In this document: in pieces, positions 17,694 through 26,593 of the stretch | Position numbering within the stretch: the first letter of the stretch is position 1 | Layout: every line of letters starts with the position of its first letter | DNA from: Bacteroidetes bacterium GWE2_42_24 | GTDB taxonomy: Bacteria > Bacteroidota > Bacteroidia > Bacteroidales > TTA-H9 | NCBI GenBank assembly: GCA_001768515.1 | Contig: MEOA01000035.1 | Span: 1-50,329 of the forward strand | Direction of reading: 5' to 3' | DNA length: 50,329 nt | The notes under the pieces: model-generated | Database searches by the model: none | What the model saw: the letters and a program-made list of their open reading frames with translations, nothing else | What the model was told of the DNA's origin: nothing | Program-made: the position numbers and the translations under genes

Positions 17694-19097
17694 ATGCAAT
17701 TAAAAAGTGCCATAGAAGAACTGGAAAGCCTGCGGTTTGTTATCGAAGCTCTTCCCTTGCAATCAGCGCCATCACGGCACTATCTGATGGCATTGCATTG
17801 GATTTCGGAAGAGAAAGCCATCAAAAGGGAACTGGCACAAGTGGTTTCGGCTATGCATTTCATTGAAGCCAATGAGCCCCTTACAGCAAACATCAGGATA
17901 AACCTTGCCCAAATAAGGGATATCAGGGGAACACTGCGAAACATTAAAACAGGTAGCACTCCTGACGACATCGAACTTTTCGAGTTAAAGCACTTCTGGC
18001 TGTTGGCCGATGGCATTAAGCGATTTTTATCAGATGCTGGGGTTGAACTGATATGTCTGCCAGATATGGGGCCCGTTATGAAGATTCTTGACCCGGAAGG
18101 GAACCGTATCCCAACATTCTACATCTGCGACAACTATGACGATGAACTCGCCGCTCTAAGGAAAGCATACAACAATGCCCATCAACGCGGGGAAAAAGCA
18201 CTCGAAGAACAACTGAAAGAGGCTGCCATTCAACGCGAAGAAGTCGTCAGGCAGCATCTTGGTGAGCAACTCCATGTTCAATATAATGCACTCCGGCATA
18301 CCATGGATCAATTGGTTTATCTGGACATCCTACTGTCCAAGGCAATCCTCTTTAAGCAATGGAATTTTACTTGTCCGGAATTATACGGTGAAGGTTTGAC
18401 CAATTATCATGGCCTTTTCAATCCTTTGGTAAAGAAAATACTTGAAGCCAAAGGAGAACATTTTCAGCCGGTGGATATCACTTTCGGTTTCATGCCTACG
18501 CTGATTACAGGAGCAAATATGGCTGGGAAGACTGTGCTGCTAAAGACTGTTGCTCTGTCACAGTTACTTGTTCAGTTTGGTTTCTTTGTCCCTGCCTCAG
18601 AAGCCGTCATAAGGATTGTCGATCAGGTAATGTTATCGGTCGGGGATCAGCAGTCGGAATTGCAGGGATTGTCGTCGTTTGGTGCCGAGATGGTTCGAAT
18701 TACAGGGATTATCCGAACCATTCGTTCCGGGAAAAAGGTACTTGCCCTGATCGATGAACCTGCACGGACAACCAACCCAACCGAAGGATTGGCTCTGGTA
18801 AAAGCCATTGTTGAGTTGTTTGAAAAGATGAAAGTTGCCGGACTAATCACCACACATTACAGCGGTACCGATTTTACATGCAGAAAGCTCCGTGTAAAAG
18901 GATTTACCGAAACGGATATCCCTGAGGATATTTCAATCGGGAACCTAATCCGCTATCTCGATTACAACCTTGTAGAAGATACCGGAGAAAGCCTTCCGCA
19001 TGAAGCCCTCCGCATCGCAGGCATTTTGGGTGTGGACAACGAATTGATAGAACGAGCACAATATTATGTGCATGAAGAAGACAGAGTTAAGAAATAA
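17694..19097 (+). CDS. kamC: Lysine 5,6-aminomutase reactivase ATPase KamC (MutS-like)
   Basis: A 467-residue ATPase with a MutS-type C-terminal domain. Walker A is TGANMAGKT (about residues 272-280), followed by SVGDQQSELQGLSSFGAEM and Walker B LALIDEPA (about 350-357), then TTHYSGT. The N-terminal half is helical and unlike the DNA-binding domains of MutS. In lysine-fermentation clusters this protein partners KamB in reactivating KamDE, so a mismatch-repair role is unlikely. An in-frame ATG at 17646 would overlap kamB, so I use 17694. Confidence 0.85.
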   Translation: MQLKSAIEELESLRFVIEALPLQSAPSRHYLMALHWISEEKAIKRELAQVVSAMHFIEANEPLTANIRINLAQIRDIRGTLRNIKTGSTPDDIELFELKHFWLLADGIKRFLSDAGVELICLPDMGPVMKILDPEGNRIPTFYICDNYDDELAALRKAYNNAHQRGEKALEEQLKEAAIQREEVVRQHLGEQLHVQYNALRHTMDQLVYLDILLSKAILFKQWNFTCPELYGEGLTNYHGLFNPLVKKILEAKGEHFQPVDITFGFMPTLITGANMAGKTVLLKTVALSQLLVQFGFFVPASEAVIRIVDQVMLSVGDQQSELQGLSSFGAEMVRITGIIRTIRSGKKVLALIDEPARTTNPTEGLALVKAIVELFEKMKVAGLITTHYSGTDFTCRKLRVKGFTETDIPEDISIGNLIRYLDYNLVEDTGESLPHEALRIAGILGVDNELIERAQYYVHEEDRVKK

Positions 19098-19124
19098 CAG
19101 AATAAATCAAAATAATTCCAATCA

Positions 19125-20687
19125 ATGCAAAAGAGCAAACTGGGTATAGACTTCACCAAAGTAGAAAGGGCCCGATCTGTGGCCCGAAACATCGCCCTAG
19201 ACGTGCAGGTATTCGTCGATAAATACACGACGGTAGCCGTTGAACGGACATTATGCCGTCTGCTGGGGATCGATGGCATAAACAAAGATGAGGCTCCCCT
19301 TCCAAACATCGTAATTGACCACATAAGAAAAAACAACGGCCTCAGCGAAGGGGTGATGTTCTGGCTCGGCAATGCAGTTATAGAGACAGGCTTATCGCCA
19401 CAACAACTGGCAGAAAGAATTGATACAGGTCAAATGGACATCACCCGTCTGAAGATACACCCCACAGAAGCTATTCTGTCGGCTCTCAAGCCATGGATTG
19501 ATGCAAGCCTGAACCGTATCAGCGAACGTCGTGAGCGTCGTGAAAAATACCTTTCCACGATTGGAGAAGGCACCAGACCCTACATCTATGTAATCGTGGC
19601 AACTGGTAATATCTATGAAGATGTGATTCAGGCACAGGCTGCTGCCCGTCAGGGAGCAGATATCATTGCCGTGATCAGGACTACCGGTCAGAGTCTGCTC
19701 GACTATGTTCCCTTTGGTGCCACGACTGAAGGCTTCGGCGGAACCTATGCCACACAGGAGAACTTCAGGATTATGCGAACAGCACTCGATGAAGTAAGTG
19801 AAGAAGTAGACCGCTACATAAGGTTATGCAATTACTGTTCGGGGCTGTGTATGCCTGAAATCGCTGTAATGGGTGCACTCGAAGGACTCGACGTGATGCT
19901 CAACGACGCTCTTTACGGTATCCTTTTCCGGGACATCAACATGCAACGTACGCTTGTTGACCAATACTTCTCGCGTATCATCAACGGATATGCCGGAGTG
20001 ATCATCAATACCGGTGAAGACAATTACCTCACCACTGCCGATGGTTTCGATGAAGCACATACAGTGCTGGCCTCAGATTTGATTAACGAACAACTGGCAC
20101 TTCTGGCCGGGCTACCTGAAGAACAGATGGGGCTGGGGCATGCCTTTGAACTCAACCCGGAACTCGAAAACGGATTCCTTTATGAGTTGGCTCAGGCACA
20201 GATGACACGCGAAATCTTCCCGAAAGCCCCGCTGAAATACATGCCTCCTACCAAGTTTATGACAGGCAATATCTTCCGTGGCCACATCCAGGATGCACTT
20301 TTTAATGCTGTCAGTATTTGGACTGGTCAGGGGATCCAGTTGCTGGGCATGCTGACCGAAGCCATCCACACCCCATTTATGAGCGATCGTTACCTGTCGA
20401 TAGAAAACGCCAGATATATCTTCAGCAACATGAAGAATATAGGAGATGAAGTCGAATTTAGGGAAGACGGCATCATTCGCAACAGAGCTAAATTTGTTGT
20501 CGAAAGAGCACTCTCACTCCTCGAGAATATGGAGAAGGAAGGGTTGTTCACTGCACTGGAAAAGGGGTTGTTTGCCGATGTCAAACGTCCGCGCAATGGA
20601 GGAAAAGGGCTGGATGGCGTAGCCCGCAAGGAAAAGAATTACATCAACCCGTTTATTGAAATTATGAAAGGAGGATCATCACTATGA
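19125..20687 (+). CDS. kamD: Lysine 5,6-aminomutase alpha subunit
   Basis: A 520-residue large subunit of the adenosylcobalamin- and PLP-dependent aminomutase that turns L-beta-lysine into 3,5-diaminohexanoate. Recognisable family blocks include KLGIDFTKVERAR at the N-terminus, IYVIVATGNIYEDVIQAQAAARQGAD, the RTTGQSLLDYVPFGATTEGFGGTYATQ barrel region and IRLCNYCSGLCMPEIAVMGA. The length is normal. The stop overlaps the kamE start by 4 bp (ATGA), which gives tight coupling of the two subunits. Confidence 0.95.
   Translation: MQKSKLGIDFTKVERARSVARNIALDVQVFVDKYTTVAVERTLCRLLGIDGINKDEAPLPNIVIDHIRKNNGLSEGVMFWLGNAVIETGLSPQQLAERIDTGQMDITRLKIHPTEAILSALKPWIDASLNRISERRERREKYLSTIGEGTRPYIYVIVATGNIYEDVIQAQAAARQGADIIAVIRTTGQSLLDYVPFGATTEGFGGTYATQENFRIMRTALDEVSEEVDRYIRLCNYCSGLCMPEIAVMGALEGLDVMLNDALYGILFRDINMQRTLVDQYFSRIINGYAGVIINTGEDNYLTTADGFDEAHTVLASDLINEQLALLAGLPEEQMGLGHAFELNPELENGFLYELAQAQMTREIFPKAPLKYMPPTKFMTGNIFRGHIQDALFNAVSIWTGQGIQLLGMLTEAIHTPFMSDRYLSIENARYIFSNMKNIGDEVEFREDGIIRNRAKFVVERALSLLENMEKEGLFTALEKGLFADVKRPRNGGKGLDGVARKEKNYINPFIEIMKGGSSL
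20667..20674 (+). promoter_or_regulatory. Strong Shine-Dalgarno for kamE inside kamD
   Basis: AAAGGAGG lies 9 nt upstream of the kamE ATG at 20684, within the last codons of kamD. Most genes in this window have only A-rich leaders, so this full Shine-Dalgarno probably serves coupled initiation at the overlapping junction. Confidence 0.6.
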
Positions 20688-21478
20688 GTGGCGGACTATA
20701 CTCAACAGAGTCGCGTGAATTTGACAAAACACTCGACCTAAGGCAGTTGAAGCCTTATGGAGACACAATGAATGACGGCAAGACCCAGTTAAGTTTCACC
20801 TTGCCGGTATCGGCCAGCGATGAAGCAACCGAAGCTGCCAAGCAACTCATGAAGAAAATGGGTTTTGAGAATCCACAAGTGGTTTTTTTCAAAGAACTGG
20901 CACCAGGATTCACCTTCTTCAATTGTTACGGAAATAGTGTACATACAGTTGATTACACTGTAATACATGTCCCCAAAGTTACATCTACCAAGATGGATAT
21001 GCAGGAAACAGATGAATACATCAAAGAAAACGTTGGCCGGAAAATAGTGGTAATTGGTGCAAGCACTGGAACTGATGCCCATACCGTTGGCATCGACGCT
21101 ATCATGAACATGAAAGGCTATGCAGGTCATTATGGCCTGGAGCGTTATGAAATGTTTGAAGCGCTCAACATGGGAAGTCAGGTACTCAATGAAGATTTTA
21201 TTGCCAAGGCCATTGAGTTGAAGGCAGATGTCCTGTTGGTTTCGCAAACCGTAACACAAAAGGATGTACATATTAAAAACTTAATCGAACTTGTAGAACT
21301 ACTCGAAGCTGAAGGACTGCGCGATAAAGTCATTCTGGTTTGCGGGGGACCGCGACTTTCGCACGAACTAGCCAAAGAATTAGGATATGATGCCGGTTTT
21401 GGAATGAACGCCTATGCCGATGATGTAGCTTCGTATATCGCCTCTGAAATGGCCAACAGAATTAAACATAAGAACTAA
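20684..21478 (+). CDS. kamE: Lysine 5,6-aminomutase beta subunit
   Basis: A 264-residue small subunit carrying the cobalamin-binding Rossmann domain. The base-off B12 motif D-x-H-x-x-G is Asp131, His133 and Gly136. Lys144, in NMKGYAGHYGLE, is at exactly the position of the PLP-linking lysine of the characterised clostridial enzyme. The N-terminal 100 residues form the dimerisation and PLP-binding part. It overlaps kamD by 4 bp and is preceded by a full Shine-Dalgarno. Confidence 0.95.
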   Translation: MSGGLYSTESREFDKTLDLRQLKPYGDTMNDGKTQLSFTLPVSASDEATEAAKQLMKKMGFENPQVVFFKELAPGFTFFNCYGNSVHTVDYTVIHVPKVTSTKMDMQETDEYIKENVGRKIVVIGASTGTDAHTVGIDAIMNMKGYAGHYGLERYEMFEALNMGSQVLNEDFIAKAIELKADVLLVSQTVTQKDVHIKNLIELVELLEAEGLRDKVILVCGGPRLSHELAKELGYDAGFGMNAYADDVASYIASEMANRIKHKN

Positions 21479-21501
21479 ACCAATCATCAAAAAAATACAC
21501 A

Positions 21502-22161
21502 ATGGATAAAGATCAGATTCGTGAAGTCATTGCCAGACGTGCTGCATTAGAATTGCACGATGGTGATGTTGTAAATCTGGGTATTGGATTACCCACATTT
21601 ATTCCCAATTTTCTACCCGACGATGTCCACGTCATTCTGCAATCGGAGAATGGCCTGCTTGGAATGGGACCCATGCCTGATGACTGCAACAGAGACGAGA
21701 ACCTCGTAAATGCAGGGGGTAACTATATTTCAGCCAACCCGGGTGCTTCCTCTTTCGATAGTGCCACCTCCTTTGGTATCATCCGTGGGGGGCATGTGGA
21801 TGTAACTGTCCTTGGTGCCCTACAGGTAGATGAAAAGGGTAACCTTGCAAACTGGATTATCCCCGGAAAACTTACCCCCGGTATGGGAGGAGCCATGGAT
21901 CTGACCACCGGAGCCAAAAGGGTTATCCTTGCAATGGAACATACCGCAAAGGGAAACCATAAAATTCTCAAGAACTGTACACTTCCTCTCACGGCAGCCG
22001 GTGAAGTAAACCTGATCATTACTGAAATGGGGGTCATGGAGGTTACTTCTGAAGGAATAGTGCTGAAGGAGATTCATCCGGAATTCACAGTCGAACAAGT
22101 GCAGCAGGCTACAGCCGCCACGCTCATTATTTCGCCCGATCTGTGTGCCATGAAAAATTAA
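21502..22161 (+). CDS. atoA: Butyrate-acetoacetate CoA-transferase, subunit B
   Basis: A 219-residue beta subunit of the CoA-transferase. The catalytic glutamate lies in the SENGLLGMGP motif (about residues 50-59). The GNYISANPGASSFDSATSFGIIRGGHVDVTVLGALQVD stretch and GMGGAMDLTTGAKRV are hallmarks of subunit B. Its partner AtoD is the first gene of the cluster. It connects butyryl-CoA from Bcd and acetoacetate from Kce. It is 23 bp downstream of kamE and 30 bp upstream of atoB. Confidence 0.93.
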   Translation: MDKDQIREVIARRAALELHDGDVVNLGIGLPTFIPNFLPDDVHVILQSENGLLGMGPMPDDCNRDENLVNAGGNYISANPGASSFDSATSFGIIRGGHVDVTVLGALQVDEKGNLANWIIPGKLTPGMGGAMDLTTGAKRVILAMEHTAKGNHKILKNCTLPLTAAGEVNLIITEMGVMEVTSEGIVLKEIHPEFTVEQVQQATAATLIISPDLCAMKN

Positions 22162-22191
22162 TCTTGTTTTTTAATACAAATAATAGAAAAA

Positions 22192-23400
22192 ATGATGAAA
22201 GTATTTCTTGTAGCTGCAAAACGCACCGCCATCGGCAAGTTCATGGGAATGATTGCAGGTGTACCAGCCGCTGACCTGGCTGCTACTGTAATCAAGGCCA
22301 TCGTGGCTGAGACCAAAATCGACCCATCAAAGATCGATGAAGTAATTGTTGGAAACATTCTCATGGCCGGACAGAAACAGGGGATCGCCCGTCAGGCTGC
22401 TATCAAGGGAGGAATTCCGGCTTCAGTTCCTGCCTGGGGTGTTAACATGATTTGCGGAAGTGGCATGAAGTCGATCATGACGGCAGTCAACAACATCAAA
22501 GCAGGGGAAGCCCGGCTGGTGTTGGCTGGTGGCACAGAAAATATGTCATCGGCAGGTTTTGTTTTGCCAGGCAGCGTTCGTAACGGCATGAAGATGGGCG
22601 ATTTTCATGCTGTTGACCACATGGTCAGCGACGGACTTACCGATGCTTTTGAAGGCTATCACATGGGGGTAACTGCTGAAAATGTTGCTGAACGTTACAC
22701 AATCAATCGTGAGGCACAGGATGAGTTTTCTTATGCTTCGCAACAGAAAGCCATTGCAGCCATCGACGGGGGCCGCTTTAAAGGTGAGATTGTTCCTGTA
22801 GAAATTAAGACGAAAAAGGAAACCATCATCTTCGATACCGATGAATTCCCAAATCGCACCACCTCGCCCGAAAAACTTGCAGGCTTACGCCCCGCGTTTA
22901 AAAAGGATGGAACGGTAACAGCAGGCAATGCATCAGGGATTAATGACGGAGCCTCCTTCGTACTGGTTGCCTCAGAGGAAGCTGTTAAAGAATTCGGATT
23001 AACTCCTTTGGCCGAAGTCATCGCAGTTGGTCAGGGTGGTGTAGAGCCTTCGGTCATGGGTCTTGGACCTGTGCCGGCTATTGCTAATGCACTGAAGAAA
23101 GCAGGCCTGAAATTGACAGATATTGACGTTCTGGAACTCAACGAAGCCTTTGCTGCCCAATCATTGGGTGTCATCAGTCAGCTTTGCGCTGATCACGGTG
23201 TAGGAAAAGAATGGTTTGATCAGCATTGTAACCTGAATGGCGGTGCTATTGCCCTGGGTCATCCGATAGGAGCATCCGGCAACAGAATTACCGTTTCTTT
23301 GGTGCATGAGATGAAGCGTAACGGCCACAAACTGGGCATGGCATCACTTTGCATCGGAGGTGGAATGGGGACGGCTGTTATTTTGAAGAACATAGAATAA
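22192..23400 (+). CDS. atoB: Acetyl-CoA C-acetyltransferase (thiolase)
   Basis: A 402-residue degradative-type thiolase that splits acetoacetyl-CoA into two acetyl-CoA. The nucleophile is the Cys of [10 protein letters not shown] (near residue 87). The C-terminal [18 protein letters not shown] holds the conserved His, and [12 protein letters not shown] holds the second Cys. Length and order match the family. Two adjacent ATG codons (22192 and 22195) make the exact start uncertain by one residue. It is followed by hairpins before bcd. Confidence 0.93.
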   Translation: MMKVFLVAAKRTAIGKFMGMIAGVPAADLAATVIKAIVAETKIDPSKIDEVIVGNILMAGQKQGIARQAAIKGGIPASVPAWGVNMICGSGMKSIMTAVNNIKAGEARLVLAGGTENMSSAGFVLPGSVRNGMKMGDFHAVDHMVSDGLTDAFEGYHMGVTAENVAERYTINREAQDEFSYASQQKAIAAIDGGRFKGEIVPVEIKTKKETIIFDTDEFPNRTTSPEKLAGLRPAFKKDGTVTAGNASGINDGASFVLVASEEAVKEFGLTPLAEVIAVGQGGVEPSVMGLGPVPAIANALKKAGLKLTDIDVLELNEAFAAQSLGVISQLCADHGVGKEWFDQHCNLNGGAIALGHPIGASGNRITVSLVHEMKRNGHKLGMASLCIGGGMGTAVILKNIE

Positions 23401-23441
23401 CCTCCCGGGGATTAGATCTCCCCAAACAGCTTTAGATAACC

Positions 23442-23520
23442 GGCCGGAAAACCGGCCCTCAACAACGGACGCTTTACATTCCCTGCCCCGCGTGGCAGGG
23501 AAGTGAATGCGTCTTTTTTT
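23442..23520 (+). terminator. Tandem hairpins with T-tract between atoB and bcd
   Basis: GGCCGG-AAAA-CCGGCC (23442-23457) forms a small stem. A larger structure follows: GACGC (23468-23472) pairs with GCGTC (23509-23513), and inside it TTCCCTGCC (23479-23487) pairs with GGCAGGGAA (23494-23502). The run TTTTTTTATTTT follows directly. This is a textbook intrinsic terminator, yet bcd starts only about 20 bp after the T-tract with no visible promoter between. Confidence 0.75.
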
Positions 23521-23539
23521 ATTTTAAACAAATCAGAAA

Positions 23540-24679
23540 ATGGATTTTAACCTTTCAAAAACACAAATACTTTTTCAGCAGATGATTCATCAATTTGCAG
23601 AAAAAGAGGTGAAGCCCCTTGCGGCTGAAATTGACGAAATGGAACGGTTTCCAGTTGAAACAGTTCAAAAGATGGGACCTGTCGGCATCATGGGAATCCC
23701 CATCCCGGTGGCATACGGTGGCGCCGGAGGAGATACACTGCTTTATACCATGGCCGTAGAGCACCTGTCGCGGGCCTGCGCTACCACAGGGGTCATTGTT
23801 TCGGCTCACACCTCCCTGTGTGCTGTACCCATTCTGGAATATGGGACCGAAGAGCAGAAACAAAAGTACCTGCCACGACTTGCTGCCGGCGAATGGATCG
23901 GGGCTTTCGGACTTACAGAACCGAATGCCGGCACTGATGCCTCTGCTCAGCAGACAACAGCAATACCCGATGGCGACGGTTTCATCCTCAACGGATCGAA
24001 GATCTTTATCACCAATGCTGAATATGCACATGTTTACGTCATTATGGCCATGACCGATCGGTCGAGAGGAACCAAAGGGATCACCGCCTTCATTGTCGAG
24101 AAAGGAACACCTGGGTTCTCGATCGGGAAAAAGGAAAAAAAGATGGGAATCAGAGGTTCTGCCACCTGTGAACTCATCTTCGAAAACTGCCGAATTCCGA
24201 AAGGAAATCAATTGGGCAAAACCAATGAAGGATTTGGAATTGCTATGAAGGCTTTAGATGGTGGCCGTATCGGAATTGCCGCTCAGGCCCTTGGAATTGC
24301 TCAGGGAGCCTTAACTGAAACCATAAAATACGTAAAGGAACGAAAGCAATTTGGCAAACCATTATCAGCCTTCCAGAACACACAGTTTCAACTGGCCGAT
24401 ATGGAGACGCGCGTACAGGCAGCCCGGTGGCTGGTATACCGCGCAGCTTCTTTAAAAGATCAAAAAGTGAACTACTCATCAGAAGCAGCCATGGCTAAAC
24501 TGTTTGCAGCCGAAGTTGCCATGGAGGTTACCACCAAAGCCGTACAATGTCACGGTGGATATGGATATACCCGCGAGTACCCTGTTGAGCGAATGATGCG
24601 TGATGCTAAAATCACCGAGATATATGAAGGCACATCGGAGGTTCAGCGCATGGTAATATCAGCTAAACTACTGAAATAA
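23540..24679 (+). CDS. bcd: Butyryl-CoA dehydrogenase (short-chain acyl-CoA dehydrogenase)
   Basis: A 379-residue FAD-dependent acyl-CoA dehydrogenase. In this pathway it reduces crotonyl-CoA to butyryl-CoA together with EtfAB. The N-terminus FNLSKTQILFQQMIHQFAEKEV, the FGLTEPNAGTDASAQQTTA flavin/substrate block, and KQFGKPLSAFQNTQFQLADM are diagnostic. The catalytic glutamate is in IYEGTSEVQR near the C-terminus. etfB and etfA follow, the usual arrangement for electron-bifurcating Bcd-Etf complexes. A strong hairpin and T-tract stand immediately upstream. Confidence 0.92.
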   Translation: MDFNLSKTQILFQQMIHQFAEKEVKPLAAEIDEMERFPVETVQKMGPVGIMGIPIPVAYGGAGGDTLLYTMAVEHLSRACATTGVIVSAHTSLCAVPILEYGTEEQKQKYLPRLAAGEWIGAFGLTEPNAGTDASAQQTTAIPDGDGFILNGSKIFITNAEYAHVYVIMAMTDRSRGTKGITAFIVEKGTPGFSIGKKEKKMGIRGSATCELIFENCRIPKGNQLGKTNEGFGIAMKALDGGRIGIAAQALGIAQGALTETIKYVKERKQFGKPLSAFQNTQFQLADMETRVQAARWLVYRAASLKDQKVNYSSEAAMAKLFAAEVAMEVTTKAVQCHGGYGYTREYPVERMMRDAKITEIYEGTSEVQRMVISAKLLK

Positions 24680-24733
24680 AGAACACCACATGACTTTTGT
24701 TTTAGTTTTAGTTTAATTCAAATTTTAGTAAAG

Positions 24734-25516
24734 ATGAAAATTATTGTTTGTATAAAACAGGTGCCCGACACCACCGAGATAAAAATCAATCCCGCTACCG
24801 GAACATTAATCCGCGAGGGAGTTCCCAGTATCATGAACCCCGACGACAAAGGAGGCCTTGAAATGGCACTGGAACTCAAAGAAAAACACAACGCCCACAT
24901 CACGGTACTCACCATGGGGCCGCCACAGGCAGATTCCATCCTGAGAGAAGCCATGTCGATGGGTGCCGACAGAGCCATTCTCTTAACCGACAAACGCTTT
25001 GCAGGCGCCGATACGTTGGCCACCTCTCATGCATTGGCCGGAGCATTGCGCAAACTCGACTTCGACCTGATTATCACAGGCCGTCAGGCTATTGATGGTG
25101 ACACCGCGCAAGTGGGACCACAGATAGCCGAACACCTGGGACTGCCTCAGGTGACCTACCTGCGCGACTTGTCCTTCGATGGTAACAAAACCTTTACACT
25201 TACACGTGAAACAGAAGAAGGATATCAGTTGCTTGAAGCCGATGCCCCCTGTCTGGTTACCGTACTGGCTTCGGCCCGTAAAGCCCGTTACATGAGAGTA
25301 AGAGGGATAGTGGAAGCCTATAGCCGTGATGTGGAAATATGGGGCTTCGAACAGATTGAAGTAAACGAAGAATTCCTCGGTCTCAAAGGATCCCCCACCC
25401 AGGTTAAAAAGGCTTTCGCCAAAGACATGAAATCACCTGGCTCGGTATATGAAGCAGAGCCTGAAGAAGCAGTGGGAATCATCATCAGTAAACTGAAAGA
25501 GAAGTTTATTATCTAA
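24734..25516 (+). CDS. etfB: Electron transfer flavoprotein, beta subunit
   Basis: A 260-residue EtfB. The N-terminus KIIVCIKQVPDTTEIKINP and GTLIREGVPSIMNPDDKGGLE, plus ITGRQAIDGDTAQVGPQIAEHL, resemble the Bcd-associated EtfB group that includes electron-bifurcating forms. The bifurcating activity itself is an inference. With EtfA it would pass NADH electrons to Bcd and to ferredoxin. It is 54 bp downstream of bcd. Confidence 0.92.
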   Translation: MKIIVCIKQVPDTTEIKINPATGTLIREGVPSIMNPDDKGGLEMALELKEKHNAHITVLTMGPPQADSILREAMSMGADRAILLTDKRFAGADTLATSHALAGALRKLDFDLIITGRQAIDGDTAQVGPQIAEHLGLPQVTYLRDLSFDGNKTFTLTRETEEGYQLLEADAPCLVTVLASARKARYMRVRGIVEAYSRDVEIWGFEQIEVNEEFLGLKGSPTQVKKAFAKDMKSPGSVYEAEPEEAVGIIISKLKEKFII

Positions 25517-25600
25517 AATTTAGAGTGCCACCTGAAGCAAGCTAAAATACTTATCATATTTGAAATGTAATTTCTATAGCATACGTAACATTAGAAAAAA

Positions 25601-26593
25601 ATGAATAAAGAATCCTATACCGGCGTGTATGTGTTCATTGAACAACGCGAAGGCCAAATACAAATGGTATCACTTGAATTACTCGGGAAGGCCAGGCAAC
25701 TGGCCGACACATTAAACCAGAAAGTAGTGGCTGTTTTGGCAGGCTTTCACGTGTCAGAACACGCGCTGTCACTGATTCATTGTGGTGCCGATCATATTGT
25801 TGTAGCCGATGCCCCCGAACTGGAGCACTACACCACCGAACCTTATGCACAGACTCTTGCCCGGGTAATTGATTTGTATAAACCATCAATCCTCCTGATT
25901 GGAGCTACAACCATCGGGCGTGATCTTGGCCCCAGACTATCAGCACGCTGCCAGACAGGCCTTACAGCCGACTGCACAAGGTTGGAGATTGGTGATGACA
26001 GCCACTTATTAATGACACGTCCTGCATTTGGTGGCAACCTGATGGCTACAATTGTGTGCAGGGAACATCGCCCACAGATGGCTACCGTACGTCCGGGCGT
26101 CATGCGCCGTTGCGATCCTGATGAAAAACGTACCGGTAAAATTGACAAAATCACCATCCCTTTCAACCACAGTAAATTTGGCGTAAGGCTCATTAAAACA
26201 GTAAAAGAAAGCAAAGGGAAAACCGATATTACCCAGGCCCGTATTCTTATTAGCGGTGGACGCGGTGTAGGTTCTGCTGAAGGTTTCGAAAAACTGAAAG
26301 AACTGGCCAAAGTACTCAAAGCAGAAGTCTCGGCCTCCCGCGCGCTCGTTGATGCCGGTATCACCGACCACAACCATCAGGTAGGACAGACAGGGAAAAC
26401 AGTCAGACCTGACCTCTACCTCGCCTGCGGTATCAGCGGAGCCATTCAGCATCTGGCGGGTATGGAGGAATCAGATTTTATCGTGGCCATCAATAAAGAC
26501 AAAGGTGCACCTATCTTTCAGGTTGCTGATGTAGGTATTGTAGGCGATGTAAACCGCATTATTCCGCTGCTTACCGAACGGATGAAACGGTGA
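25601..26593 (+). CDS. etfA: Electron transfer flavoprotein, alpha subunit
   Basis: A 330-residue EtfA. The C-terminal FAD-binding domain is clear: ISGGRGVGSAEGFEKL, VDAGITDHNHQVGQTGKTVRPDLY and GISGAIQHLAGM. The N-terminal domain pairs with EtfB. There is no N-terminal ferredoxin extension. It closes the lysine cluster. The transcript probably ends at the hairpin at 26759-26802. Confidence 0.92.
   Translation: MNKESYTGVYVFIEQREGQIQMVSLELLGKARQLADTLNQKVVAVLAGFHVSEHALSLIHCGADHIVVADAPELEHYTTEPYAQTLARVIDLYKPSILLIGATTIGRDLGPRLSARCQTGLTADCTRLEIGDDSHLLMTRPAFGGNLMATIVCREHRPQMATVRPGVMRRCDPDEKRTGKIDKITIPFNHSKFGVRLIKTVKESKGKTDITQARILISGGRGVGSAEGFEKLKELAKVLKAEVSASRALVDAGITDHNHQVGQTGKTVRPDLYLACGISGAIQHLAGMEESDFIVAINKDKGAPIFQVADVGIVGDVNRIIPLLTERMKR

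Noticed and set aside
17694..19097. DNA mismatch repair MutS
   Set aside because: Only the ATPase domain is MutS-like. The mismatch-binding domains are missing, and the gene sits between kamB and kamD, so KamC is the better call.
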